This document shows, piece by piece, positions 10,795 to 22,283 of a stretch of DNA of 64,000 nucleotides. This stretch comes from Isoetes taiwanensis (lineage: Eukaryota > Streptophyta > Lycopodiopsida > Isoetales > Isoetaceae): assembly GCA_021234155.1 (NCBI GenBank), contig JAJEKV010000045.1, positions 8,543,105-8,607,104 on the forward strand. The letters run 5' to 3'. Within the stretch, counting starts at the first letter, position 1. Each line of letters opens with the position of its first letter. The translations under genes and the position numbers were made by a program. The notes below the pieces were generated by a model that worked only from the letters and a program-made list of their open reading frames with translations, searched no databases and had not been told where the DNA came from.

Positions 10795-10906
10795 TTTACA
10801 TCCATCTAGTCCATTGGGTTAGCAACTAAGAGATCTTGTGTTCAAGTCTCTGGGGGTCCGTCATATGTCCTCATGGACGCTGCCAATGTGGCATGACGTA
10901 AAAATG

Positions 10907-10942
<36 letters not shown>
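10795..10942 (+). mobile_element. tRNA-derived SINE with (CTAT)n tail
   Basis: The head has an A-box TAGTCCATTGG (10807-10817) and a B-box GTTCAAGTC (10840-10848), 33 bp apart as in tRNA genes. The body from about 10855 (GGGGGTCCGTCATATG to GGACG, then GTAAAAA) resembles the 3' end of the LINE units listed at 16632, 24843 and 51117. The tail is about nine CTAT repeats (10907-10942). A shared 3' end suggests it is mobilised by that LINE's reverse transcriptase. No target-site duplication was found. Confidence 0.72.
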
Positions 10943-11470
10943 GCTTGCCAATGCTATAATGCAAGCCACAAAGCATAGCCAAGCCACAAGAGAATCATAT
11001 TCTCGTCTTGCTCAATCATCCAAAACCCACAAAAGAACAACTATTATCAGCTTCTTCCTTTTTTTTTTTTTGTGAAACCGCAAATCCCATCAACTTCAAA
11101 TTGGTAAGCATAACCTGCATGTATTAATTAATAGAAAAGAACACCTTATTGGAACATGACGTCTTGCACAACGTTCAAGAAGTCTAGAACTTTGATGAAG
11201 ATAGAATAAAACTTGCCCATTGAGACCTGAAGCTCTGATACCATTGAAATGGACAGATGATCCCAATCAGAAGCTTTCCATAGAAACTGAATGGTCATTT
11301 AAGCTATCTCTGGGGAACTTTATAGCATGCAAACCCTAGCCCTAAAACAATAGGTCCCAGCCTAAAATAAGCAAAACCTCTTTTGATTGAAGGTATTGTA
11401 TTATATCTATGTATTTAAAAAAATAGAAAGGGACGTGACCTTATTATCTTGAAAAATAAAAGCTTAAACA
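10943..11470. other. No gene; one isolated primer-binding-site-like motif
   Basis: The stretch around 11232-11244 contains GCTCTGATACCA, the reverse complement of an iMet primer-binding site, so an old LTR-element edge may be here. No LTR pair or coding region is visible. Confidence 0.4.
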
Positions 11471-11625
11471 TTTTTTTTTTTATTGAAGGCCGATATGTAT
11501 ATTTATATATAAATTAGGTTACAAATTTTACTTTAACTTTTTACAGGGAAGTATAACCCTTATCACTTGTGTAAGAAGAGTATTAGAAAGATAAAAACAG
11601 TAAGTTCATGAGCTACCAGGTTCCT

Positions 11626-11982
11626 CTAAGATTTTCCAACTCTGTTGGACTTTGCATCAAGAAACAGCAAGCTAGAAGGAGGATTTGAGGTGGAAATTAG
11701 AGATTTTCCGTCCCTTTCCCCTGACCATGATTGAGAGAATGCAGAAAGAACACAGGCATGATCCTGCCTTGGCCATATTGAATCTTCCTTTGTTATCTTT
11801 GGCACCACATAAGAGGGTTCTTCTGATGTCATAGTATTGCATAAACAGGGCTCTTCGTGACCATACAAGTTCGGCGGGCCGAACACCTTGATCCACTCCA
11901 TGTTGGCATTGGGGTCGGTCTTCCTCCATTTAATTTTCTGTACCAAGACAAATGTGATCCCTGAAAAAAGCAGAGAACCCAT
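11626..11982 (-). pseudogene. LINE ORF3, Cys-rich, frameshifted copy
   Basis: Ten bases after the RT stop, a frame starts MGSLLFSGITFVLVQKIKW and runs to EEPCLCNTM. A shifted frame (11672-11929) then carries YYDIRRTLLCGAKDNKGRF and NMAKAGSCLCSFC. The same order is uninterrupted in the copy at 56978-57316. A conserved frame at the protein level in two diverged LINEs argues that it was once translated. No known domain is recognised. Cys pairs C-x-C and C-x2-C might bind metal. Confidence 0.65.
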
Positions 11983-11991
11983 AAGAAAGAA

Positions 11992-13548
11992 TCACAAGGC
12001 TGCATTAATCCAGTTAATATCATATTTAATCTGCTTTATGACAGCTTCTGGGTGAATGATTTCATTATTGAAAATGAATTCATTGCGGCCCTTCCAGATT
12101 CTCCATAGCAGGATATAGATTCTCCAGTCTTTCGGGTTATCAGGCATGAAAAGATCCAAGGAGTTAATAGATAAAACGTCATAGCCCAGAAAGTTGGATG
12201 CTAAGTCCAGCACCCACTCTGACCAAATGCAATTTCTGAAAAGGTGATCTTCATCCTCTTTTTGGCCCAGGCACCTAGGGCAGACATCTGAGTCAGACAT
12301 TTGTAACCTGTATCTCTTGCAATTCATTGCCAGGGCCTTGTGCCACAACTGCCACATGAAAGATTTGATTTTCGGGTAGATGGGGCTAGACCACATAAAT
12401 CTCAGATTTCTCATACATCTTTCTGCCCCAATCTGCCATTTTTCATGAATAGAAATGGTTAGGTCTCTCGTGAGGAACCTATAAGCCATTCTGACAGATA
12501 AGATTGTCTTCCAATGGTAGTTCCAGTTGCAATCATTGTTGGACCATATTCCATGAGTCAGGGTGGCACAAATATTATCATAGAGAAGCTCGCAGTTATC
12601 CCCTTCTTTAGCCAGAATTGATTCCCCAAAGGGGATGATTCCATTATCATTATACATGTCCCTGATATGAATGATGCCCTTGGTGCTCCAAAGCTTGGCC
12701 TGATCTGGAAAATGACAAGCTAAACACAAAGAAGGGTCTGTAAAAGGAAAGTAAATAGCATGAGGGAGGACCATCTTGACCTGCCTCCACCCAAAGGACC
12801 AACATTTCTTGAGGTAATGCCTGATAATGATAGAAATCGGGTGCTTAATCAGATTATGGGCAGCCTTAAAAAAGTATTTGGCAGCAAGAGCTAAGCCCTG
12901 CTTTCCAATGTCTATAACCCCGAGACCTCCATCCTTTTTCCGCTTGCAACATTCTGTCATGGCAACTGGGGTCCAGCATTTTCTGTTCTGGCCACAGGAT
13001 ATAAACCTGCCAATAATGCTCTGCAATTTGTTAGATACTTTTTTGGGAGCAAGAATCACAGAGGATTGGTAAACATGAGATGATGAGATAACCGCATTAG
13101 CAATAATGGCCCTCCCCTGTTTGGATATGTATTTGGAATTTAGAGTAATGACCTTTTTCTGAAATTTTTCTATAATTTCACTCCATAAATCAGAAGGGCT
13201 ACCTCTTAATGCGTAGGGAATACCAAGAATTTTGGAAGAATTGGTGGGAAGGATGTACTTACAGCCAAGGAGATCAGCCGTGTGTTCCCCTTTTACCTGG
13301 TCTTTGGACATAACCTTTGACTTGATAGGATTGATCTTGCACCCGGAGGCTGTGCCAAAATTATCCAGAATCCTTTGTGTATTGACGATCGACTGATCCT
13401 CCATGGACACCAAAATAAATGTGTCATCTGCAAAATGCCCATTTAAAATTTGATCCACCCTTTCCTCGTTGACAGGGAGGCTTAATCCTTGGATCTGATT
13501 AGAGTTTTTGGCCTCCTGTAGCTTACAATGAAGGGCCATTTTCCTCAA
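11992..13548 (-). CDS. L1-like LINE ORF2 fragment: RT C-half and zf-RVT
   Basis: This open frame of 518 codons lacks the endonuclease and the first RT blocks. It has the RT catalytic motif GHFADDTFIL at about residues 36-45, then SGCKINPIKSKV, LGIPYALR and SKQGRAIIANAVISSSHVYQ (thumb). A zf-RVT zinc region follows (CPRCLGQKEDEDHLFRNCIW), then WRIYILLWRIWKGRNEFIF. FADDT with F before ADD is typical of plant L1. Compared with the copy at 57303 it lacks about 45 residues after FPFTDPS. The first Met is not the real start. Confidence 0.9.
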   Translation of the reverse strand: MRKMALHCKLQEAKNSNQIQGLSLPVNEERVDQILNGHFADDTFILVSMEDQSIVNTQRILDNFGTASGCKINPIKSKVMSKDQVKGEHTADLLGCKYILPTNSSKILGIPYALRGSPSDLWSEIIEKFQKKVITLNSKYISKQGRAIIANAVISSSHVYQSSVILAPKKVSNKLQSIIGRFISCGQNRKCWTPVAMTECCKRKKDGGLGVIDIGKQGLALAAKYFFKAAHNLIKHPISIIIRHYLKKCWSFGWRQVKMVLPHAIYFPFTDPSLCLACHFPDQAKLWSTKGIIHIRDMYNDNGIIPFGESILAKEGDNCELLYDNICATLTHGIWSNNDCNWNYHWKTILSVRMAYRFLTRDLTISIHEKWQIGAERCMRNLRFMWSSPIYPKIKSFMWQLWHKALAMNCKRYRLQMSDSDVCPRCLGQKEDEDHLFRNCIWSEWVLDLASNFLGYDVLSINSLDLFMPDNPKDWRIYILLWRIWKGRNEFIFNNEIIHPEAVIKQIKYDINWINAAL

Positions 13549-13585
13549 TAGGAAGATTCAGATTAAACCGATTGATCAAAGAGAA

Positions 13586-14716
13586 TTAGGTCCCTTCCTG
13601 AAAAAATCTGCAATAAGATTGATCCTTTTGAGCTGCCAATTTCTTGCTTGATAAGGAAAACTTCGGACCAAATAATGCTACTATTTTCTTCAAGAAGACA
13701 TAGATTCCAGAATAGTTTGAAAAACAGACGTAGGGGTGTTCCAAATATCTTACTTCCAACCAGGTCTTAATCCATTTTCTAGTATATTTGAAGGAACTTT
13801 GAAGTCGAAGAAGGCAACATCTAAAAAGTAGAACTTCCCATTCCAACCATATACATTTAGATATATAATGTTTGATCAAAATAGAAGTAGAATGCCTAAT
13901 AGCATTAGTAATAGCTCTGAAATATTACTTGGCTGCAATGGCAGTTGCATAGTTTTCAATATTAATTACACCAAGACCTCCCATGTTCTTGGATTTGCAG
14001 CACTGCTCATAGAAACTGGAGTCCAACATCTCTTGTTACTTCCACCAGAAATGAATCTGCCAAGGATACTTTGGAGTCTGTTATAAACCTTTTTAGGAGC
14101 AAGAATGAGGGCATATTGATAGACATGGGTGAAGGCAACGACAGAATTGGCAAGGATGGATCAGCCCACCTTAGACAGATATTTGGAGTTGAGGTTGTCC
14201 AGCTTAGTGATGAATTCTCAATAATGGCCAGAGATCAGCTGCATTGAACCTGATTGGAAAAGGAATGTCAAGCACCTTGGAAGGAACATTGAGAGAATTG
14301 AAATTACAGCCTAGCTTATTGGCAGTGTTGGCACTCAAAATATGACCATGAGCAGTGAGCATTGATTTTGCAGGGTTGATCTTGCAGCCAGAGCAAAGGC
14401 CAACGTTGGAGAGAATAATATTGGTATTATCAATGGTCGCTTGGTCGAGGAAAGTATCATCTGCAAAATGCCCATTAAGGATCTGATCAGTCCAATCATT
14501 GGCATGAAGATACAAACCTTGGATGAGATTCTGCTTCTTTGCCTTTTGAACTTTATCATGGAGAGCTTCCATAAATATTAAGAGGAAGAAGGGGGCAACG
14601 GGGAAACCTTGCTTAACTTCTCTTTTTACAAATCTCAGGCTGCATTCACCATTAATTAAAACAGAAGAAGTGGAATTGTAATGAGAACATGATCTTAGAG
14701 TGAACGGCGTGAACAT
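13586..14716 (-). pseudogene. Second family 2 LINE fragment, RT region
   Basis: The 14204-14716 ORF shows LINGECSLRFVKREVKQGFP and HFADDTFLDQ with SGCKINPAKS, the RT palm of the same LINE family. The continuation is in broken frames down to 13586, including GGLGVINIENYATAIAAKYF and a W-I-K-T-W-L-E block. It is cut at both ends and abuts the 11471-13565 LINE. The two may be nested, but no duplication was found to prove it. Confidence 0.8.
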
Positions 14717-15262
14717 TGCATCTTGTATTTTTTTTTGTTCTTGTGGCTGCCGCTACTAATGGAGCATGTGCCGCGTCAGAGCAACAGAAAGAATGGTTGC
14801 TGTCACTACACATATGAGACTGATTAGTTAGAGTCCTTCTTCCTATTCACCTTCTATGCTATGATGAAGCATGACTGTGTGTGTGCATGTATTGAAGACA
14901 AGACAGTGCAGTCTAAATGCAAGTTAATAATGATGGTCTTTTAGGCATAAAGTAGCTGGCTCGGGATCGAATATGACCAGCATTACTTTAGTAATGAAGA
15001 TATTAAAGCCTATCATTCCTAGGTTGTGGGTTAAACATCCTCAAATTAGGGTCTCTGGAACTTATACACAGATCTTGAATATACACGCCATGCAGAATGT
15101 AGACCTATGCAATGGAGTGGTGGCTTGTAAAAGTAAGACAAAATTTATACCTCCTATTGCCTCTGCCACTGTTCCGTCAGGCATTCATGTTGTATATCTA
15201 CTATCTACTATATATAGGTTCTTATGTTTTGGCGCTATCCGGCCGTCGTTTCAAATCCGATG
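14717..15262. other. No gene seen
   Basis: Mixed sequence with short ORFs only. No domain or repeat boundary is evident. Confidence 0.5.
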
Positions 15263-15450
15263 GCCCACGTCGCTCGGGGACATATCGACGACCCAGATGG
15301 CTTGGGAGTTTATATATAGACCATCCTACAGTCCAGGTTGCTTTCGATTCTGAGCGTCGATCTGAGATCCTACGGCTCACATCACTCTGAGGCACATCCT
15401 ATGGTCCAGATGGCTTGGGAGTTTATATATAGACGATCCTACGGTCCAGA
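15263..15450 (+). repeat. Tandem duplicated unit with TATATATA boxes
   Basis: Two units of about 115 bp each contain CAGATGGCTTGGGAGTTT followed by ATATATAGAC (15294-15321 and 15410-15437) and then a C-C-T-A-C-x-G-T-C-C-A-G run. A TATA-like box repeated in this way is common in LTR promoter regions. No LTR edges were found. Confidence 0.55.
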
Positions 15451-16631
15451 TGTTAAAATGCAGAATCTTGCGCGCCTCTTCATTCGGCACTTTTCAACTA
15501 CTTTTACAATCTAATAGTATACAACAAAAGCTCTAATATAAGAGATCACGCACAGACTATCCTCTAATTTTGGCTATATATAGATATTAATGAGGGTAGT
15601 TATCCTTCAAAAGAAAAAAATATAAGAAGATACTTTGTGTACTTTGAAGCCACAACAACAACGTCGCAAATGCTTTTTTTTTTTTGAATAAACCTATACA
15701 TATTTGTGGGCAGGATAATGTGATAAGGTCTGAAGAATTATATGTGTCTTATTTGTCATAGCATATGTATATCAATGTGCCTCTTGTTAAAAATATCTAA
15801 GATGATTACTATGATCATACAATATATATGGCGAATGACATAAAGAGCGATATTAGTATTGCTTTCTAGCAGTGAACTAAGACTAGAGTGAATATAATGA
15901 GGGATGTAATACATCTCATGAGCGTGAAAAATGCAATTCTTCTTCCCTTTCTTTTTTTCATTTCTTGTAATAAATTCAATATTTTTTACTTCTAATATTG
16001 ATATGTAACAGGAGTTTGTGGCATTGGTTTTGCAAAGGTCACGTGTTTTATATTCTTTGCCATAACTTTTAAATGTAATTTAAGTCTCTATGGTGAGTAA
16101 ACATGCTTCCAAGTGATTTCTCTATGTAAACTCAAATATCTATATTAATATACTAATCCTATTTCAGGTATTAGCAGTGACCAATCTACAGCTTATGCTT
16201 TACTTTTGTTGGCTCTAGCCCTTAGTTATCATGCTTCAACTTAAATATAAAAGTTCTATACATAGGGAAGGTAAACGATGTTTTCTATTAAGAATTGAAT
16301 TAAATTGAACTGAATTGAGTTTTATCGTTCGCAGAGACTAATCAACCTATGGGACCCTTGGAAGAACAATTAGAATATAGGATTTGTAAAAATGCATTGA
16401 TGCATTTGCTTATAAGGATAGGTAGCATGGTGAAAATAAAATGACAGTAGCAGCCTCAAGCCAATCTTTGAGGCAGAAAAGCAGAAATATTTTGAGATGA
16501 ATTGACCACACTTCTTTAGATAAGAAACAATTCAAGACCGTATACGCTCTAATCCAAGTTGATCGTTTGGGAACTTGTTCTAGGTTGGGCTTGCCAATCT
16601 GATTGTTTCAAATATGAAAGCCCATTGTATG
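15451..16631. other. No gene seen
   Basis: AT-rich with poly-T runs. No coding or repeat structure is recognised. Confidence 0.5.
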
Positions 16632-16688
16632 GGTCCCATGACCTATTGGTCTCCGTGGACGTTAAAAAATCTATTCTATTCTATTCTA
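16632..16688 (+). mobile_element. LINE/SINE 3' end with (ATTCT)n tail
   Basis: GGGTCCCATGACC, TATTGGTCTCCGTGGACG and TTAAAAAAT are followed by about three and a half CTATT repeats. This matches the 3' ends at 24975-25041 and 51158-51216. The body upstream is too diverged to classify. Confidence 0.6.
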
Positions 16689-16795
16689 CTTCTTACAATA
16701 GCTATATAAGACTTTTTTGAGCTACAACAATTTCGTATGTTATACATTGTAATCCTCGTCTTTTTTAACTCGTTTTCTTCTTGAAATAAGTGTAA

Positions 16796-16798
<3 letters not shown>

Positions 16799-16826
<28 letters not shown>
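16799..16826 (+). repeat. Poly-T run of about 28
   Basis: A homopolymer that could be the poly-A end of an old minus-strand retroposon. No coding LINE sequence follows within 700 bp. Confidence 0.6.
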
Positions 16827-17549
16827 CTTCCGAGCTATTGTAGATTCATGTAGTATCTTCTTTTCTGGATTGCTTCTTATTAAGGGGTGATTTATTAGGG
16901 CTGGATTTTATTTTTATTTTTTTTTCTGGTGGTGAAAAACTTTTTAGTATTGTTTTCTAATGACTGTGGACTAAGGTTTTGGCCTTTCCAATGCCAAATC
17001 TTTTTCAGATCTGTCGAGAAACTTAGTTTATAAGCCGAACATTTAAAGCTTCCAGAAACAATTATCATTTCCATCTAGATAGATTTGTAACTGAGGGGAC
17101 TAATGCCTTTATAGAGATTGACTTCCGTTTCTTTTAGCTTCTTTCTTATCTCCAAAGCTAGACTGACATTCCTTGGATATCAATTTCTAGTTTGCTTGAG
17201 TTGGGAGTTAGACATATGGTAGATGACCCAAGCTCCCCCTTCTTTTTTTTGAGGGCAAGGTTTCTTGTATTCCATTTAAGAATATACATAGTGGAGTGGT
17301 ACAGCTTCAAAGGTATACACATAGTCTTAAGCTTAAGAGCAATGAAAATCATGGTCCTTATAAAATGGATCCATGAACCAAATTAGGCAACTGAAGGTAA
17401 TAAATAGGTTAACAAATTTCCAGTACTCAATTTGAAAATAAAAAGAGTTATATAGTAAGACAAGGTTCCAGTTCCATTCCAGATTCTTCATTATGCTTCA
17501 ACCAGGTCTTGCATAGTCAAATCAGCAATAGTTCTATGCCCCAGAATAT
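16827..17549. other. No gene seen
   Basis: Short ORFs on both strands without recognisable content. Confidence 0.5.
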
Positions 17550-17870
17550 TTATAGTTCTAATTCATCCACAGAAAAATTAGTGAAGTCGAAGAGGAGTAA
17601 GACGTGTGCCTCCCTCTTTTGCCGCCTGAAGTGGTAAAGCTTCATGAAGAAAGGTCTAAGGCTATTATATCTCCATGCTTCATGCCTTTTGAGCAATTTC
17701 TCGATAGCCATTGCGTGCTCCATTTCCTGTTTGAGTTGGATAAACATATCAGCCAATTCCTTCTTTGAAAGGGCAGTATCTTCCTCGTCTGAGTTGGCAG
17801 CATCCACCATCCATCGTGTTGAACCTCCATGCATGCTAAGTCTCATCTGCTCCTCTGTGCAGTACATCAT
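17550..17870 (-). CDS. Unrecognised ORF downstream of a LINE remnant
   Basis: This 106-codon frame has an acidic then helical stretch (SDEEDTALSKKELADMF, IQLKQEMEHAMAIEKLL) that looks like a short coiled coil. It lies just after the zf-RVT remnant of the LINE at 17900-19345, so it may be a 3' ORF of that LINE or unrelated host sequence. No family is recognised. There is no supporting start or splice context. Confidence 0.3.
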   Translation of the reverse strand: MMYCTEEQMRLSMHGGSTRWMVDAANSDEEDTALSKKELADMFIQLKQEMEHAMAIEKLLKRHEAWRYNSLRPFFMKLYHFRRQKREAHVLLLFDFTNFSVDELEL

Positions 17871-17899
17871 CAGGTATAGCTAGATTTAGATAAAAACAC

Positions 17900-19345
17900 A
17901 TATAAATCCTGATAACTCCCTAATCTGTTCCAAGCCTGATTAGGCTTTTTGCCCTTAAGAAATCTGTGAGCAATAACTGAGATCTAGATTTCCTCAAGGA
18001 AGGTTTTTTTAACCAGATTAAGCAAGGATTTTTCTTCTCCATTACAATCATGTTCCTATGTTGCCATATTACCTAGCAAGTTAGAGCTCTGGTTGTATTC
18101 AATATCTTACTTTCAGCATTCAGAAAACTAAGAAGGTTTATTTTATCAGAGGTGCCCTGGATAATCTAGAAGGCCCAACTTCAGAATTCAATAATCCGTG
18201 GATAGGTGAAGATATGGTTGGAAGTTTCCACATTTCCACGTTGAGTGTATTGGCTGACTATACTGCTATCATATTTGGACCTGCTTATGTTGGTGGCTAA
18301 ACTTTGATGGACTACCAACCATCTAAAGTCTTGATTTTTTGGCAGTGTACACAGGCCAACTTTTGGCACGAACTGTGGCTAATCTCCTTCCTCACACCTC
18401 CATAGTCTTGCTGCTCTTGAGGGTTTATTAGCACACATGACTTTATTTACATCTTTAACTGAATAGCTTTCTTTTTTGTTTATATGCCACTGATTAGAAT
18501 TCAAGCTCAAATCATCATATGACCCTACCTTTGACATCACCATCTGATTGATCTTCCTGTCTATATCTGAACCTTGGGTCAAGTTTTTGATTTCATTCCA
18601 AGACATTCATCTGTTATTGATTCTGAGGTCATCAATCTTTTGGATTCCTGCATTAACCCATTGCATGTACTTTTGAGGATGTTAGAGAGCCAAGCAACCT
18701 ATTCCCTCATGTGCCACAGATTTGGATGCCAGAAGAAATTAATGCCTTTGCATCTTGCATCCATCATGAGAGGTCTAAAGCATATAGATGCTTCATTTCA
18801 GGCTTGTGGCACCCGTCTACTCATATTAGATATACTTACAGAAGGAGAGACTTGGAAAAAAGCGGAATCTAGAAGGTTGTGCTTTATGGTATGACTGGCA
18901 ATTAAAAATGATTCTTGCACCCAATATCTCACCAGTTTAAGTGCAGGTGATGGCTTAAAAGCATAAGTTGATCTCCATATTATCTTAGATGCCAGTGCTT
19001 GTATTGAATGAATATATCCTTGCATCCTAATCCCCCCTTCAATTTTGGACTTGATCAGATATGTCTATGAAACCTTATGTGACCCCTGCCAAATGAACCT
19101 TCTAATAGCACTCTTAATTTGCTTATATGAGGCTTTATCTCCTACTATAGATGAGGGGAAATAAACATGTGTGCTTTCAATAATAGCATTGGCTATTTCT
19201 ACTCTCCCAGCCAAGATAAAGATAAAGATAAAGATAAAGATAAAGATAAAGATAAAGATAAAGATAAAGATAAAGATAAAGATAAAGATAAAGATAAAGA
19301 ATACATATGATTCTTGAGACAATTGGTTCCCATAAACCATATAGA
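17900..19345 (-). pseudogene. Decayed L1-like LINE, RT thumb to zf-RVT
   Basis: Minus-strand pieces in order are LAGRVEIANAIIESTHVYFP and KSAIRRFIWQGS (19065-19340), IQGYIHSIQALASKIIW (18798-19025), SYSVKDVNKVM (18379-18606), and a zf-RVT remnant FRWLVVHQSLATNISRSKY with GNVETSNHIFTYPRIIEF (18181-18369). Each piece is in a different frame. A hexanucleotide microsatellite interrupts the RT at 19213-19300. Confidence 0.75.
19213..19300 (+). repeat. (AAGATA)n microsatellite inside a LINE ORF
   Basis: Nearly 15 perfect hexamers. On the LINE strand this is (TATCTT)n, placed directly before LAGRVEIANA. The same hexamer is the tail of the ORF1-only LINE at 39108. Confidence 0.95.
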
Positions 19346-21554
19346 GAGCTTTTAAGGGCTAAAGGAATCCCCAGGATAGTTGTGGTTGACCTTCTGTCAA
19401 GATGGCTAGTTTGAAAATCTTGTATAAATAGTTATGGAATTGACATAGAAGAAAATGCTATTATCCTATACAATGACTCTATTTGGAGATTAAAGTTTTG
19501 TGCATTTTCTTGTAAGCAGTCTTTTGTACATGTTTTCTATCCAAGGTTATAGCTGAAGTAGGATTTGGAGGATTTGAAAGATTCTCATATTTCTCAAGGG
19601 CAAAACTAAGTGCTTTTCAGAACACAGAGATTTGGTCAAGGATTAAGTAAATAGAGAATGATCTTAAACATTTGGTTAAGATAGATTGAGAAATAACTTG
19701 AGTTATGTTGGATGTATAATAGGATATAGATTTTGTCCATATTGAAAATGCTGATTGGAATAGCCATATCCTTGATGGTAGAGAGCAACCGTAGCAAATA
19801 TAGCAGTGGAACCTAAAAGTATAAGGACATACTTGAGCTGCAATGGAAGTAAATGTTACAGCAAGGTGAAGTGCCACAATTGAAATTATATAATTTGATA
19901 GGAAGGTACTACAACAATATGCTCAAGAAGTTGGGGTTACTGCCCATATACTTGTGCTCTCTTATCGAGTCATTTGAGGGATGTATTGAAAGGATGTTAA
20001 CTTCATCATAATCTATCAAGGAAAGTAAGCATTTGTTGGGGATTGCATCATGGGATTCTTGCTAGTGATGGAAAAAAACTTGATGGTTTGAATAGTTTAG
20101 ATTGGTTCGACGTATTCTAGCTCGGGTTAGTAAAGAAGCTAATTGGATTATGCGTGAGAGCATGCCAATAATTTTTTAGCGTAAGAATAGAGGTTTTGTT
20201 TGATATATAAGATAAAGACTTTTATAGCTTGACTAATAAAATGCTAAGTTATGTAATTAATTTATTAGTAAGAAAAACAAGCTACATATTGAATTGCATA
20301 TAAGTATTTTATAAAATGCACTCCTTATGGAGGGAGTGACTTTGGGGAAGCATGTCAGTAGAAGTATGTTGTAGTTGCTAGGTGATATGACATCCTAGAA
20401 TAAGTTTTTTCTACGGGGAGGAAAATGCTAGACCTTTTATGTGTTCTTGTATAATATATCTAGACATGCTAAATGCTTGGATACCATGGTGATGTCAAGG
20501 TTGCATAATGTTAGCATGTACTTGTTGAATATTTGACATCATGTGGTAGAACATGAATGTGATTTGTCTATGATATCATTGCAAATGTTGGCATTGTTCT
20601 ATGTTGTTTCTGGTAAATGCATAGAAAATGCATGTGAACTATGACTCTTGATTCTTGGGTCATATGATGAAAAACATGGTTTAAACTCTGACATGTGCGT
20701 TGTCACCTCAGCGAGGGTGCTTCGTCGTGCTACATGGCTTGGAAGTAGTCCCCTAGTGCTGGACACTGGCTAGGAGGGTGTGTACACATGAGGCTTACCC
20801 TACCCGTATTTGTTGCAGGGCCTGATCAGCCTAGGTGGCCTTCATAAAACTGGAGTAGGCACTGCATGTCTATGGATATCTCATGGTTATTTCATGTTTC
20901 TTCATGGTCTCGTCATTATCTCTTGGTTATTGTAAGGTTATGACATGTGCATTTATACCTTCTTTGGATGGCTTGATGATGTTTTGATTCTTATTATCAT
21001 TGTTCATGTTATGTGCTAATATTGCATTGCTGGCTTCTAGCATAGAGTGGATCTTAGGTGTGGCGTCTAAGTTTGAGAATTATTCTTGTGATTGGTACAT
21101 TGTACATGTTTCTTGTTGATGATGCCATCATTTTCTAAATGCCTCAAACCCCCACTTAGTCTTTAAGATTAACCCCACGTGTTCATGGTGTAAGCAGTTT
21201 CAGAGATAGGAGAATGTAGCAGGCCAATTGAAGGGCACAACTACATGCAGTCTTTACTTATGAGGACTCTATATGCCTTTAGAAAGGCCTTAACATTTCT
21301 GGAGCTTATGGATATTAAACTGCATATCATTATCTTGTATATATCACAAGAGTGCTATACAATTATGTTTCAAATATGTATACACTTCTAACTGTGGATA
21401 TGAAGACAAAGATTCAATTCTTTACCAAGATTTCTTCAGTAGAATTGCATTATTCAACTCATGGATAACAATTTGTCATTGACTCATGCAACGTTAGATG
21501 GGATTTCAGGTTACTTGGAGGGTTAACCCGGTAAGCCCGTTACATGCAAGGAGG
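19346..21554. other. No gene seen
   Basis: Diverged intergenic sequence. A CTAGGTGGCC-containing stretch near 20680-20860 is less AT-rich than its surroundings but has no coding signal. Confidence 0.5.
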
Positions 21555-22235
21555 CTCCAACATACGATCTGGGTCGTAGGATCGCAAGATCCGACGACTG
21601 TGATAGTCTAGGATGCACCTCGTTTAGAATATGTAGCACAATAACAGGGGGGGTCCAGGTGAATTTGATATGGATGTAAAAATAACAATTCCTGAAACCA
21701 TAGACTATATCCCAAAAACAATTGAGTGGGTTGTTATAAAAAAAAACAAACATTTAAAATAAAAAAATAATCACGTTAGCTCATTGATTATGTTGTTTTT
21801 TTTATAACAACCCACTCAATTATTTTTGGAATATAGTCTATGGTTTCAAGAATTATTATTTTGACATCCATATCAAATTCCCCTGGAACTCCCTGTTATT
21901 GTACTACATATTCTAAATGAGATGCACCTTGGTCTACCATAATCGTCGGATCCGTCGTTCCTATGACCCAAACCATACGTTGGAGCCTCTGGGCATCTCT
22001 CTTTTCGCTTATGGTCATTTATGATTGGGGGCGCCTAAGATTTGAAATATAAAATACACATTTGCCTATGGTTTTGATGGAATATCGAGCGTCTATACGG
22101 CTTCACCTAAGATTTTAGAATATGAAATATAGGGACTCGAACCTCTACCAAAATAACTAAAAGTCCTAATAAGACTACTTTGACCAATATAACTAGTGAG
22201 CTGATGTGATTTTTTTTTATCTTAAATCTATCTTT
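21555..22235. repeat. Head-to-head inverted copies of the 430-bp repeat
   Basis: The left arm (about 21555-21742) is the reverse complement of the right arm (about 21795-21985), with roughly 85% identity over about 190 bp and a 50-bp spacer. The right copy continues to 22235 and includes the minus-strand tRNA-like head, with a B-box at about 22134-22146 and an A-box near 22196-22207. A transcript through it could fold into a long hairpin. Confidence 0.85.
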
Positions 22236-22283
22236 TTGGGTTGCCCCTAGGGGGGCAAACCCTCGTTTATGTGGGTTTGTGGG

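Larger units (their letters stand above)
11471..13565 (-). mobile_element. 5'-truncated L1-like LINE (family 2)
   Basis: A poly-T run (11471-11480) marks the poly-A end of a minus-strand LINE. It holds the RT-to-zinc-knuckle ORF and a small third ORF. The 3' untranslated part (TTGAAGGC to GGGAAGTATAACCC) matches the LINE at 56817-59909. It begins within the RT palm near 13565, so it is 5' truncated. Confidence 0.85.
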
